DNA of 56,940 nt, taken from NCBI GenBank assembly GCA_002221725.1, contig NJFT01000249.1, positions 1-56,940 on the forward strand, in the 5' to 3' direction. The notes below the pieces were generated by a model. The model was not told the origin of the DNA, did no database searches, and worked only from the letters and a program-made list of their open reading frames with translations. Shown here in pieces: positions 24,500 to 37,760 of the stretch (position 1 is the first letter of the stretch; every line of letters begins with the position of its first letter). Source of the DNA: Scedosporium boydii. Its lineage: Eukaryota; Ascomycota; Sordariomycetes; Microascales; Microascaceae. The translations under genes and the position numbers were made by a program.

Positions 24500-25312
24500 T
24501 ACTTGGTATTTAGTAGAACCCTACGAGGTAGTATGCGTATGGGGGTAATTACACTCCATCATTTCGATCTTGACAAGAGCTCTGACCAGGCGGTGTTATT
24601 CGACGACTTACGCTGTACGAAGTAGGGTGGCAACCCTAGCAGAGGAAAGATCACAACTCTCCAGGCTAGCCTGAATTAACCCACTCCTTCGTCCAAAAAG
24701 GTGTTGCATCGTGTCCTTCGCAGTCCACGACTAAAGGTACATGCTTGTACGAAGTCGAACGACGAACCACTGCAAAAGAAAAAAAAGTACGTTGCACCTA
24801 GAGGTTAGTTAGTGTCATGGGCCCTGTCCGTCAAGCGGGCGGAGGCGCCCTTTCGCACGTGGCCAGGTAACAGGGGGTTATTTAGGGTAGCCTGGTCTGG
24901 CGTCGCATCAGACTCTCCACTGTGGATTTGTGGATGGAGGAACGGCGGTGTCGATGCCGGAAGTGCCGCTTTGCCTCGCTCGTTTCCTCGCCGGTACGAT
25001 GCCTGCGATGTCATGTAATAGCGTAGCTATATGGCCTGGGAAATGCTTTTTATCTTTTGAAAAAGCATACACATCCGTTCCCAACCCCGGAAGTCGCTGG
25101 ATAGGAGTCGTCGTGGTTTTAATACTCACGCATAATTGTTTGATGGGCCAAAGTGAATCATCTTATCAATCGCGTCACAACATTGCGGTCCCGTACGAGT
25201 CGTAATGCTGCGAACGAAGTAGACCAGAGCCTGGCATCATGTCAACCGGGGTTGCCAACCTCCGCAAAAACGGACATCAAATGGGCGAAGTCACTTACAG
25301 ATACTGCGTACA

Positions 25313-25331
25313 GAGTACTTGTACGAAGTAC
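25313..25331. repeat. Compound TAC-GAA-GTA element
   Basis: A GAGTACTT half-unit is directly followed by a complete gtacgaagtac at 25321-25331. Confidence 0.75.
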
Positions 25332-27161
25332 ATACCACCCCAGTCTTGGTGTGCTCGGAGAAGAGTGAATGTAATTGTTCCGAGCATCGGGCATCGGGCA
25401 GAGTATCTCAAAAGGGGATGTTCCGTGTGGATGGGTCGTGGATGGGTCGCTCACTGCTTGTCGCTGACTACCATCTCACCACAGGGCACATCTACCGTGC
25501 GAAGGAGTTAGATGGAAGAGAGATAACACATCAAGAAACGAAATTGTTGACATGAGCAATCGCGGAAATGAGACGAAATGCCGGTTTCCGGTCGCTGGGC
25601 GTCATCCCATTCCTTTGTTTCCAACCGGGTACCTTCTCTCTGCCCCTTTAACATGGCTCTCCCTTTTGAGGATGAACAACGAGGTCGCTGAGCATGACTC
25701 AGCCGAGCATCGAAGCAGCGAGACCAGACAGCTCGGTTGCAACTTTCCCCCAACGAGGCGGAAACTAAACACTCGTTAAAAAAAAAAAAGTAGTGTCGGG
25801 GAGCACGAAGGACGGTGGTTGTGGCTCTGCACCGTCAGGCTCGTGTGCAGCGCTGCTGCGCCGTGCTGAGCCTGTACTGTAACCTTTCAGTTGAGGAAAA
25901 GAAGCCCCCCCAAATCTAAGGCCAGGCCATCCAGCCGGTGCAAGTCACACGGCACTGTCCACAAGGTGGAGTGATTGGATGGCAGCAGCAACTGAAGCGC
26001 TTTCCACTGTACGAAATACATCGAAAGCCTATGCGCACTTGAGATGCGCTTCATCGGCTTCATCTTTCCGCTTCTCTTCTTCTCCTTTTTTTCCAAATAC
26101 GATTTTTAGTGTTCCCTTTAGTATCTGCAAGGGATCTCTGTCTGAATCGCATAGCTACGGCTGAGCCAAATCCTTCGCCTCACACTTCTGCGTACAGGGA
26201 CACATTGAACTCGGAATGAATTGGGGTATGATAGTAATATACTCGTACCTCTCTGCTAGGTAAACCATCCGATATAGTGCGGGAAGTGTGACGAGAATCT
26301 AGAATCTCTGCCTGTTTTTGCAGGTCGGCAGATCCCAGCCCTGGGAAAGATCCATCATCCAAACCCCAGGTTGCAACCAACCGTCCTTGCCCTGGGAAGG
26401 CGGTGGCGGTTAGTCAGAGTGGCCTAATGGATCTCACTGCATGCTGAGAGCGCTACGAATGCTACCACTCGTCACCTGCAATCGGTGGTGCTGTCCTCCA
26501 TCCAGCCGGCCGGGTTGCATACCGCATACCACCACCAACCCCCATATGAACCAAACTATCTCAAGCCCGCCTTGGAGCCTTGTGATGAAATATCCCTCTT
26601 TCAATTCGGTGGAAGGAAGGGAAGGGCAGCCCAGGAGGCGCAGGTCCTACACGAATATCGTGCTCCCTCGCAGTCTCGTACATTGAGCTTTTTTCAGACT
26701 CTGCATGGTGGCTGCATCACCAGGCTGGACCGCTTCGCCGGCAGCTGAGTGTGCGGCGATGGATGGTGTCAGTGAGATCAGCACATCGACTGCCCTCCTC
26801 CCTCTTTCCTGGCTCTTCCATTCGCGCCCCATCGTCTCTTCTTGGGAAGGATGGTATTCCACCCGAGAAAGTTGCAGGGAGCTGAAGGTCGTATCGGCGG
26901 GATGTGCGCTATTTCCCGGAAGAACTTCGGTACACTAATGTGGGATGCCATCTTTGGATCCAGGACACCTTCCCAGTCTAACACGACCCTGTGCTTCCTG
27001 GATCTCCTCGTACCCGGATCAGAAGAAACGGTAATACTTGCACAAGTAATCAACCTGCTGGGAAGTCGCCAGCATATGCGTACTTAGCCCTCTTCAAGAA
27101 GAGAAAATCACACAGCTCATCCTGCACTTATGCAAGCTTTGTTGCATTCGTTTGACAGAGC

Positions 27162-27177
27162 GTACGAAGTACGAAGT
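27162..27177. repeat. Tandem TAC-GAA-GTA units, 7-base period
   Basis: The sequence gtacgaagtacgaagt is two heptamer units, the second ending in GTG. Another full unit lies at 27271-27280. Confidence 0.8.
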
Positions 27178-28344
27178 GGTTCTGGGCCAGGGGGCGTGAA
27201 TTTCGACCCGCTACTCCGTATACTGAAAGGTGACAGGTAATACCACACACTTGTACACTACAAAGCAATTGTACGAAGTAAACCACATTTGTTTAGGTCG
27301 CTTTTTCCGTTGCGACGTTTCTGGTTGAGTGTAACGGCGTGACATGAAGGTTGCGCAGTTGGACGTGGCTAGCAGATGGCAGGCTCGCATCTCCAGCGGG
27401 CCGTCAGCTCGTCATAGTCCTGAGGTGATATTACCAGTGCCTTGGGATTACACTCCCGTACTGTAGTGTAAAGTACGAAGTGGTACTTCTCTTGATTGAC
27501 CCTAATTTCCGCACAGCGACCATCTGGGTTGAGGTCATGATTGACATCTGGATCCTCCCCCATCCTTGTGGGCCTATATCAAAGCACATATTACTTGTAT
27601 CTTTGCTCCCGCGAAGTAACTTCAACCATGGCAGCGAGTGGATGGGACAGACACGGAGCCAGATGCTAGGCCACACAGTCACTGATGTGTTGCGTAGCGC
27701 GCGGCACGAAGTGTGATGAAAATGATCATCAGTGATGTTTGACCCTGTCTTGCTAGAGTCAATTGGACAATATTGTTCTAAATCTCCAGACTCAACTGAC
27801 AAGTGACACCAAACTGACACCAGAATGCCAAACTTGCCACATTTGAATCACCTACAAGGTAACTTTCAAGCTTCCAAATTCCGTTGTGCACAGGAAAACG
27901 GGGACAAAGTGGACGACAATCGGGAGAACAGAAAAAGCCGGCCCCCGAAACCCCTCTGCAGAAGGCTCCAAACGGAAGCAAAAAGCATTGATGCAGGGCT
28001 AGGGCGCTCCGCTGAGGGGACGCGATGGCCCGCCTGAGCACGACTCCACGGCGGTTAAACCTCTGTACGGGATAGTGCTCTGTAGTGTGGGGACACTTTC
28101 TCAAGCTCCTTTTTCCCAGTTCACAACCTAAGGAAGGACGTGCAGATGTGGGTGCAGGCTTAGCCCGGCCAGGCTTTGTTTTGTTTCCGGGTGAGACCCG
28201 CTTCACCACTCAGACCTTCTAGTGGACTGAGCGAACGGGAACTGTGAAAGTCTTTTGCCCTTTTCGTCCAACATGCTGATGTGCCCTGTTTCCAGCAGAA
28301 GAAGTGTCTGATAAGACTGGAGACGAGGGCATTCGCCACTCTGA

Positions 28345-28361
28345 GTACGGAGTACGAAGTA
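28345..28361. repeat. Fused TACGGAGTA and TACGAAGTA units
   Basis: The sequence gtacggagtacgaagta joins a GGA-centred and a GAA-centred unit through a shared GTAC. This physically links the two sequence variants as one family. Confidence 0.8.
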
Positions 28362-29400
28362 GTTTTGGTACAGGACGCTCTTCACTACTATTATTGAGAC
28401 AGGAACTCACGGGCCGGAATGGACTCCATCGAAGGTTTCTCTCCAGCTAGAGTTTCACATTGAACTTTCAACCAAAGTACTGACAATGTAAGCCCGTGCT
28501 CTCTCTATTCGGCATGATGGACAGCAAGCGTGTCAAGAGACACCTCATGTTCGTCAGCCAGAAGGGAAGGAATATAAGAGCTTCTTCTTTTCTTCATTTT
28601 CTCCTTTTCGATGCACCTTTTGTAAAATAATTCCGAGTGCAGGAGATAGCGTGATGGTCTAGCATCCTGGTGAGTAGTCAAGTTTTCCTTTATAACTAGT
28701 ACTAGCTCACCCACAGTCAACCTCAAACAAGACCGGAGCCCTGAGACCTTTTCGGTGAGACGAACAAGACTTACTTGCTTCTCGCATGAAGGATATCTCC
28801 GCACTTGGGTTAGGGCGGAGACAAGGACTGATATTCCTCGTCGACTCCGGAGATAAAATCAATCCAAGTACTTGTAGTGGAGTGGCCATCATTGATCCGT
28901 GATCGAACCTTGGGCCCCACGCTAAGCTGACCCACCACCCGACGCTGAGGTGTGGGTAGGAGATGATACTCGCGACGATTGCGTGTGGTATTCCGAATCT
29001 GAAGAATCGCTTTCGAATTTACAATTTTACGTCTCCCGTCATACTTCGTGAAAAATAATGGAGGACTGCGGCAATCTGATAGGCATGTGCCCAGTTGCAC
29101 AATTCACAAAGCGTGGGGGAATAAGGGTAAAAAACTAGAATTTTACCAGACAGACCATTAGCATAACAAAAACCGGTCTGCATCTAATATGACGAGAACC
29201 AGACTTTCTTTTCTTAGGCCGGTCCTCTCTCAAGAGCTCGAGACGGCTCTTCGGCTGTGCAGAGTCATAGCACGGACAGACATGTGTGAAGCATTAAACG
29301 GCTCGACTTGTACGAAGTAGGTTTTGCAGGAAAGTCCTCCAGTGGCAAAGCCCAGAACACTATGACTTCAAGTCAGTTCGACAAAGCCGCGGTCTTGGAG

Positions 29401-29411
29401 GTACTTCGTAC
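29401..29411. repeat. TAC-TTC-GTA inverted repeat
   Basis: A gtacttcgtac copy with complementary arms, about 90 bases from another full unit at 29311-29319 in the opposite orientation. Confidence 0.8.
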
Positions 29412-30571
29412 AAGTTGCAGAGGATACAGGGGGCGTGAATGGAGGAGAAAGCCAAGGGTCAAGGGTGGGGGCAGAGAGAGACAGGGTGTCAGTCCTGCAG
29501 GTCGAGATGGGTAGGTTTTCAGGCGAACAGGGGTTGGTAAGGTTCAAAATCAGAAGGCAAGGATGGAGCAATGGGTTTATCTTGATGTCACAGCGCACAT
29601 GTCGAATCCGGGCCTGCAGGAGAGTACTATTTCGTAGCGATTCGATTGGCCTGGCCTCTCTTGGGCTTCCTGCAGACGGCGAGAGTTCTAAGCCCGGGGG
29701 CGTTTTCTTTCTTTTGTTCTTTCTTCTGCAATTTCAGGGCAAGACAGCCGGCGCGAGAAATATCGTATGAGCATGAAGCAAGAAGCAAAATATCCCGGAC
29801 GCCTATGTGCCTCGAGTGATAGCCCGTCAAGGCTAGAAAAAGGAAAAGAAGTCGAATCGCCGAATTCACCTCGATGCAGCCTGGAATCCGAGAAATGACA
29901 AAAACCCAAATGTCTGACTGCTATTATGACCACTTGCAGTTTAGTGCTCTCCATGAGGTCTTCCTTTGTTCCATCACCCTGACGCCTTGTTTTTCCCCAA
30001 CACTTGCATGCACGCTCGTGGCGTTTTGGCCACCGACAGCCCATCTTCCGGCAGTCACCTCGTTCCCATTGGCTACGGGGAGCAAGGAAGTAGGCGCCGT
30101 TCATTTCGTGACTTTGTGTGATTGGGAGTCGGTAACAACTCCTGCGGGCAGGACTAAGCCACCTGGCCTGGGGGGCTGTCGATGCACTCTTGACTACTGA
30201 AATCGGGGGCACGGAATCTCTTAGGTTTGTGTTGTATGCGCGCCATATTCCTCTGTCTTCATGTTTTGAAAGCAGGCTACGCTGGGGAGAGAAGCGAATA
30301 TCGGCTTGGCGAGAAATGGGGGAAAGATAAATCGCCGGATAGAGAGTGCATTAAACCGGGGATGGCTTGTTTATCGAGCATCCAACATGAACCAGTTGAG
30401 CGCTATATCTTCAGGTTTGAGGGAGGCTTGGAAGGGTGGGGGATCTATTCTCCTGACTTCATGGATAAGATATTCCGCTCCGCAATTCCAGACTTAGCCT
30501 CCCGTCCAATCGAGTTGCGACGTCGTGGGCAAAGTGCAAATCTCTCGCTGGCTTCACAGCTGGCAAGTGAC

Positions 30572-30582
30572 GTACGAAGTAC
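30572..30582. repeat. TAC-GAA-GTA inverted repeat
   Basis: A gtacgaagtac copy; a further unit (TACGAAGTA) lies at 30732-30740. Confidence 0.8.
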
Positions 30583-33353
30583 AAGTCTGCAGTATGCACC
30601 ATGCATTATGGTCCTGACTTCACACTCCGGACGTGAACGCCTAAGAATAGAACAGCCCACCTAACACAGTGGGTAGCAATGCAACAGTCACACGAAGCTA
30701 CACTGAACATTGGACGGAATGGATGGGGGCATACGAAGTAGACTTCACACCTCGGCCGGGCTGAGAGTAACCAGCGAGATGCGTCTCGCGGAAGCAGGTT
30801 CCGGAGATTTAGTACCAGACAACATGTCTTTGGTGATTGTCATGCCCCAAGACATGTCAAGAACGAGGTTGGTATCACCGAAGCAGCTGCCCTTTTCAGT
30901 GGTCGGTATGGCAGATCGGCAGGGCATTCACGGACTTCACAAAACTCGCCACCTTCCTGGGAGCTACCGGATTAGTTTATTCCGCAGCGGTCCGGGTGGG
31001 TTTCCAAGCTGTTAGCGCTGCAGTGAGAGGAGAACGCCTGACAGGAGTGCGTGTGCGTCGTGTGTTCGAGGTCTCCGAATGCGTTGATGCCGGGGTCACT
31101 GAACCATCCGCTCGGTGGTCGCCACAATTGCTCCGGGTGGAAAAATGCGCCGAACCTAGCGCGGGTCATGGCCTGGCCACTGCAGAGCAGCACATGGGGA
31201 ATAAAAAGGCCGTTGAGACGATTGACAACGGATTGATCCCAGAGACCCTTACGGGGATTTTTAGTCCAACAGACCCCAGACCCTCGTGTTGTTTTTTATT
31301 CGCGAAATCCGCTTTCCGCTCTGCTGATCATGGTCGAGAGAGGCAATGATCGGCAAAGGACTGAGCCCGATCCTCTGGGCAGGCTCTTCCTTTGCCCTAC
31401 GCACACTGCCGAAGTTCGCGTATTAGTGTACAGAGGTACATCTCGTCCTTGAGTCGACCCAATCCCATTCAAGCAATTCTCCTTTTTGAGTTTCCTCCTG
31501 CCCTTGACACCATTCCTTGAAAGTCCGATTTTTTGTGGCGTTCGGCTACCAGCAAGAACTGCCGCCAGGCATCAATTGACATGTTAAGCTCATGCAGGTG
31601 CGAGATAAGGACAGAACTCGGTGGTGGGGAAAGCGCCATCAAGTTGATCTCGTTCACAGTGTAAGCCACGGGTCCTTGGTAAGAGAGCGAGAGCTAGTCC
31701 CCATGGTGCCAACAAACGGTCCCTCCCCATCCCATCCGGTGGAAACCACGGCCCCGAGCAAGAATATCTACAGTAAAGAAAACGCGCGATCGCTCGTGCC
31801 GCTAAAACCTGGACATGGAGACCATCTGAAGTTACAACCCGCCAAGCGAGTACCACAAAGAATAAAAATCATCTAAAAATAAGTGTATTATTAACACAGC
31901 TTCGTACGGCAGATGTAAATTAATCTGCAGGCTCGAACAGGGTACCTACGAGCGCCCGCTCCATCATGCCGCGTCTTTGTATTACTTCGTAGGGTCGAGA
32001 AGGCGGGATCGTAATTTATGCAAGGCCCGGTGTCGTGCCAAGGAGAGTGAAGGATACGTATTACTTCGTACTTTTTCGTGTGCGTCCTTCCTACAAAGTA
32101 TGAGAAGTATGCGTAAGAACGAAGAGCTGGATGAAGTAATTTTGGTTGTTGGAGTGGAGCATACACCCACCACGGGAGGTGACATTCCCAAGTCTGCACG
32201 GTCCATCGAGACTCACCAAAGCACATCAATTCCTCAGGGGGAAAGAGACATTATGGCATGGTTGGTCCTGGGAAACAACCTCAGCTCACACTCTTGTCCC
32301 ACCCCCCATCATTCTTTTCTTTTCTTGGAAAATAGTTATATACTGCATTATATAGTCATGGAAGAGGTTGTCTCTCTTTCTCGGAGTCTTTTCGGGCTTG
32401 TGTGGAGTGTGCAGCGGATGTCGCCGTGTAGACTCACCGACCAATCAAGTCGAGAGTTGCCGCAGGTAAAGCCTCGAAGCAGAGAGAGACTTGACAGGTC
32501 ATGGAAGGGCCAGTCCCGCCAGTTCTCGTTCCCTTTGCCAATTTGCTTTTAGAGTTATGTGCCCGCGTTGCCAAGGTTCCGTCTGTCTATTATCTGCATC
32601 CTGTATACTATCGGAGCCTTTATTTCTGCTTGGATTTTGAGGGGCGAGTTGGAAATCAATCATACGAAGTTGGTAAGTTCAGTTTTCAACTGTCGCCAAC
32701 ATGCCCCCCGTCGGTCCAGGTCACAAATGGAGGAGGGTTGACGGAATGTAAAAACCTTCGCTCTAAAACTGATTGTACATGTACACAGTGTTTACACGAG
32801 CAACGTGTCCGCAAATGCAATCAGCGAGCTGCAGGACGCTCCAGCGCCCTGGGTTCTCCAGAGTGCACAAGCACGAAGTACCCCCAGGTCTGGGTGTCAA
32901 GGGAAAGCGGAAAGAAAGGGGGGGTGTGCGGTGCAAGTCACCTCGAGGGCTCTTGCTTTCGACCACTGGCTTGAGTGGGGGTAATAACTCGCCTTTTGAT
33001 TGGACGAGGAGAGATCAACACGGCTCACAGCGCATATCCTCAATCCCATCATCCCATCTGGCACATCTGCAAGAATGGAATTTGGTAAAATTAACGTTAA
33101 TGCGATCAGAACAAGGGACGAGCCGGGAACGCGTCCCAAGCTCCCAACTTCCTGACCGAGGATGGTAACGGAATGTTGAACGGCATTTGCTTTGCTGTTC
33201 TCCGCGTTATTGTGCCTGCCCCTGCTCCGCAAATGAATCGCTGTGCTGTATCTGTGTGGTCCGGCCGAAAGCTGGTTGAGAGCGACTTTGTCTCACACAA
33301 ACACACCCAACAACAACGACTCGGCGGCTGTGCCTGGATGTGGCTTTTCCGCT

Positions 33354-33386
33354 CTACTTCGTAGAAGCCAAGTTGATACTTCGTAT
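33354..33386. repeat. Two neighbouring inverted repeats with different arms
   Basis: The first copy, with arms CTAC/GTAG around TTC (33354-33364), extends to TCTAC/GTAGA. The second, ATAC/GTAT around TTC, is at 33376-33386. Both keep complementary arms although the arm bases differ. Confidence 0.8.
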
Positions 33387-34485
33387 TTCAACGACTCCTC
33401 CCTGGCTGGGTCTACATTTTAATCAGCATATTTCAATATCTCTACAAGTGCGAAGGAGATGATCGAGGTCAGCAAGCCTGGCTGGCTTAAACTACTGCTT
33501 TCGAATAGAGTTATCGATCCCCCAGAACATGGGTTCCTGACCCACGAGGACTAACAGGGGTGGCACCACCGATCGTGGCGCCCAGCAATTGATAGAGGGA
33601 TCGAAGTCTTGTTGAGGCTTGAGCTGAGTGATCCATAGTGTACTTTCACATATTTCATGTTTCCTTTACGGGTCACCGGCAAGCTGGCTCAATCTTCCGG
33701 GTTGCATGGATGAAAAGACCTGTACTTCGTAGGTGAGGTGCTTCGTCAGATATTAATATTGGTGGAGACGCCTCTGGATTTCCCAAACGAATCTAGCACA
33801 AGGTACCTAAATCGATACTCTCCACACTGCTGGGTTCTCACGAACCTCACCCTTCGGTGGTCAAGGCTGTACGTAGTGTACTAGCCGGCAAAGACGTCTG
33901 GGGTGTTCAATGTTTCCGGGACACGCGTCATTCGCGATTGACGAATAGCCGGGCAGGTTTCTGTCACTACAGCGTCGGGCCTTGAGGAGAAGAAAAAAAA
34001 AATGTACCTGTAGTGCGGTAAATTAGTGGAATTCCAGCTTTGCCACGATTTCCTTATACTTCATATGTTCGAAATAGGACAATCCCTGACCTTGCAAGCG
34101 TCTGCGGACCCCGAAGATGCGGAAATCCCAACCCACCAGCTATTACAGGGTTCCCTTCTATTAAGAACGAAAACGGATGATGGAGCGAGAGGAAGAGCAA
34201 GAAAATATCGCTCTCAAGATGTCGTTGCAAACTCGGACCTTAATTGTACAATTGCTGAGCTTGACTGGCCAGGCCAAGAATGGCGAGAAGGCCAAGTGGA
34301 CTCCGCGAAGCTTTACTTCCGACACGAAACGAAACTCTCCTGCATGGTTAGCATGCAGAAAGACCGCGCAAGTCGACACGGATATGGGATATCGGCATTA
34401 CTTGTCGCCTCCTTGTAAGTGTTTCCTGTGGTGATTTAAGGTCCCGTGTCTAGGGCGAGTCGTGCGTGCGTTTAGCCAATCCTTG

Positions 34486-34504
34486 TTTATTTTATTTTAT
34501 TTTA
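34486..34504. repeat. Pentamer microsatellite (ttta t)n
   Basis: About four tandem TTTAT/TTTTA units. It is a simple repeat with no visible role. Confidence 0.8.
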
Positions 34505-34899
34505 CTTCACTTCTGTTTTTTCGAGACCGTCCCCGTGCCGGCTTCTCACTCTGCGAAGTAGGCTCCGTGATCAGAGTCAAGTGGAGCGTCAAGAGATCTG
34601 GCCAGGCGGTATGGTTGCTGGGGGAAAAATAGCTAGGAGGGAGCAGCTGGATCAGGCGAGGTTTTAGATGACTACAAATTAAACCTTTGAGATGCTGGTG
34701 TTGGCAAGCATCTCGGATGCGGAACCGCCGAGTCGTTTCCCTTGGTTTGAGGCATCGCCAAGAACATCGAAATCACTCACATCTTCAGCTTCCAGGGGCT
34801 GCAACTAACCTACGTTGTATGCCCGCTGATCGACGTTGTCAACCAGCCTGTTGGGATGGGAACTTGCTGGGTTATTGACAGGGGTTGGCCCATAAGGAA

Positions 34900-34914
34900 G
34901 TACGAAGTACGAAG
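34900..34914. repeat. Tandem TAC-GAA-GTA units
   Basis: The sequence gtacgaagtacgaag is a full unit followed by a second one broken after CGAAG. A decayed TACTTTGTA lies 15 bases downstream (34929-34937). Confidence 0.75.
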
Positions 34915-35700
34915 GAGAAGATGGCAGGTACTTTGTACTCTGCCTCACGTCCTTCAAATTCTTGCAAGCCACTACAAATTACACCAAGTAGATGGCGCCA
35001 GAGACTTTTGGAACCATGGTAACCTCGAGGACGAGTGGGAGTGGGAAAAGACAAACACCGAGCCTGAACTGAGCCATCATTGAGATGGCACCCCTGGAGT
35101 GCCTGGTCAATGCAATCAAATGGTATGTGATCTGGTGCTCTGATGATGGAATGGTGCTCAGGCACCGCCCTGGGTGGTATGTTGGTTTGGGAGGAGCCTT
35201 CCGCCTGATGTACAAATGCGCCATGCAAGTGGGCGAACGGAGGGATACCCCAAATTCCCGGCAAGCCCAGAGCTGGTTTACCGCAAAGTGCAGGCTCGCA
35301 CCTTCACGCGCTGTGCATATGACAAAGTAAAATACCTGTCGATTCTGTCGTGCCTGCCACCTTGTGATTGCCGAAGATCGCTTTTTCACCGGCGCTTGCT
35401 GTTTAACAATTTGGGTACTCAGCATGCCTTGCAATCTGGTATTTCTCTATTTGTACTCCGTAGTCTCTCTGGGTGACAGTCAAGGCAGTTGAAGCTGTGT
35501 CGATCTTTCTCATTGCGTTGTTATTCCGCACGTCGAGCCCACTTGCGTAGAAAGGTGGCACGGGTTCCGCACCTGCCTTCCGGGCGCAATGACCAGCGCT
35601 AAGAGTTGGGTGGTACCTGCTCACTATGGTTCGAGGAGGAAGGGTCGTCCCTAGGACACTGTGTACAAATCATGTTAATTGTGACCATTGGTTCTGGAGG

Positions 35701-35718
35701 GAAGTACCGAGGTACTTC
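35701..35718. repeat. GA-centred inverted repeat, 8-base arms
   Basis: The sequence gaagtaccgaggtacttc has arms GAAGTACC and GGTACTTC that are exact reverse complements around GA. Each arm contains the GAAGTAC half of the main repeat, so it may be a head-to-head fusion. Confidence 0.8.
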
Positions 35719-36585
35719 TGACCTCGACCTTGGAAGCCGCGCCTCCCGATTCGTCACATCTCATGGGGTTTTCAACTCTCTGTCTCGCCCAGTGTGACGA
35801 GCTCCCTTTGCGATTTTTTTAGTTGGAATTTCTCGTATCCTAGTGTACAGTTCCTATCCCTTCCGCACACGGAGAGATAGCACGAAGTAATGGACGATGC
35901 GGCAGGCTACGGGTACTTCCCATGCCGGCTTGCGGCGACGCCGTGATGCACGAAGTAAAATTTCCGCCCAAGGTCTTCGCCATTTATCAACTGATTTTTG
36001 TTGTCCATCAGCCATGGTCGGAATCACTTCTTACTTGTCAAGTGTTCTTGTTAACTAAAAGTCTAAAACCCTTCCGCGGACTCGTGTGCCTAAACTGCTT
36101 TCCGCCTGTTTCTTCGAATCCCAAACCACAACACCTGTTTTAGTTTACTGGGCGGAATAAGTGCTAACCTAGGGTTTGAGGCGTAGAGCAAAGGGTCAGG
36201 ATCGTAGAGGATCAGGGGCCCGTCTCCTTCAATGGATCCTGAGCTGGGCTGGAGTTGATTCCCGCTTCTGAAATATTTACAAGTACAGCGAAGTGGTGCT
36301 CGATTCTCCAGTATATAGACTCTACTTGCGTACAAGGAAATCCTGGTTTGCTTGGTGGAGACCTGGAAGGTATTGATCAATATGATTGATATACAACTTG
36401 TAGCTACATCTTTGAAATCGCACGGCACGGCACCTCCCATTATCAATTCCATCATGGACTACTAAGCGAGGCGCCTTCCTTGAACGGGTACCATAAGACT
36501 ACCACCAAGAGTGCAACCCGCACTAATTATCAATCCACTGATTGTGCACTTTGGGTCCGCAGTGGGCTTCGACGTTGGTAGGAGT

Positions 36586-36596
36586 GTACTTCGTAC
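36586..36596. repeat. TAC-TTC-GTA inverted repeat
   Basis: A gtacttcgtac copy with complementary GTAC arms; a decayed TACAAAGTA lies at 36707-36715. Confidence 0.8.
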
Positions 36597-37660
36597 CTGT
36601 CGTCCTGTGCACCCTGTGGGCCGCCAGCTTCGACCCCTGCTCGTTGGGCTGATCCAATGCTCCATGATCTGAGTGGTACGTGACTTGTAGGCCATTTCGC
36701 ACGAACTACAAAGTATAGTTGTAATTCAGGTTTGTACTTCTAAAAGTACGAAGCGGTACAACATGCGTGGAAGCCAAGGTAAAATTACTGCGTTAGTCAC
36801 ACACCACAATCTCACACCAGTCCCAAGCCCACAGCACAACAAACTCATTGCACAACAGCGAGTCCTCGCTGGAATGGTCGCCTTTCGGGACCGAACCCTG
36901 GCAGGCAATTCTGTGGGTATGGGTATTTGTTGCTTAATCTCGCCCCTCCCCCCCTCCACACTAACTTGTATTGTAGTGTACTCTTGCTCTTCCCCCCTGG
37001 CCGCTAAAAGAGAGAGGTAAGACTTCCGGTCGGCGATGCCTCCATGAGCAACGCCCCTGTGGGTGTGCCTGTGGAGGCCTAAGAAAGATGGGTTCGGCGC
37101 AGTTTCCCTCGCCTGCCCCAAGGAACAGGTACTGAGATGTACAACGTTGTTGTACCCTAGTTTACTTCGTAATAGTCTTCCTTAAGCCCATGCCCACCCA
37201 CGCCCATGTCTCTGCTCCTTGCCATGCCAGTGCATGCCTGTCCTGTCCATGTCCATGTCCATTTCCTTCTGTCCAAGCCCTCTAGGGTGATAGTGTACTT
37301 TCTCCTGTGTCTCTTCGTAATGAGCTAAGAGATCCTCCCTAGCTCGAGTGGAATCACCATAAGCCTGCTCCCCTTGCTGGCGCGCCCCGTGGAGTTAGCA
37401 CTTACACACACCACAGCACATTGAGGACTTGCTCCGTCCTTGCGCCCAGTAACTTGTTAGTACGAAGTGGGAAGTAGTTACTTGAGTAGTAGAACTGGCG
37501 TGGGCATACCTGCCGAACACTCCATATCTACCCTTCCACACCCCTCTTGCTCGTAGCGAAAAGGCCCCCCCCTTCCTCCTGCTTCCTTGGTGTTTTCCAC
37601 AACCCTTCTCTCTTCTCTTGGAGGTCTCAGATCATACCAGCCTGCTCACTCACCCAGTAC

Positions 37661-37750
37661 ATGTACTCGCTGCTGTCTCACTCTGGACCCCACACACACA
37701 CCCCCTATTGTCCTAGTTTGACCCTCCCCCTGTCTGCTCCTTACTTGTAG
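37661..37750 (+). CDS. Candidate upstream ORF 1 (29 aa)
   Basis: A 29-codon frame starting MYSLLSHSG and ending at TAG lies 290 bases before the homeodomain ATG. If it is within the mRNA it could lower or condition translation of the main ORF. No similarity is recognised, and it may lie upstream of transcription. Confidence 0.25.
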   Translation: MYSLLSHSGPHTHTPYCPSLTLPLSAPYL

Positions 37751-37760
37751 GGTCTCACGA

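Noticed and set aside
26405..26490. tRNA-like A-box (gtcagagtggcctaatgg)
   Set aside because: No matching B-box (GGTTCGANNCC) follows at the right distance and no cloverleaf could be drawn.
37220..37262. Short tandem-like tccatg/catgcc repeats
   Set aside because: Only three imperfect copies in a pyrimidine-rich stretch; too short to treat as a separate element.
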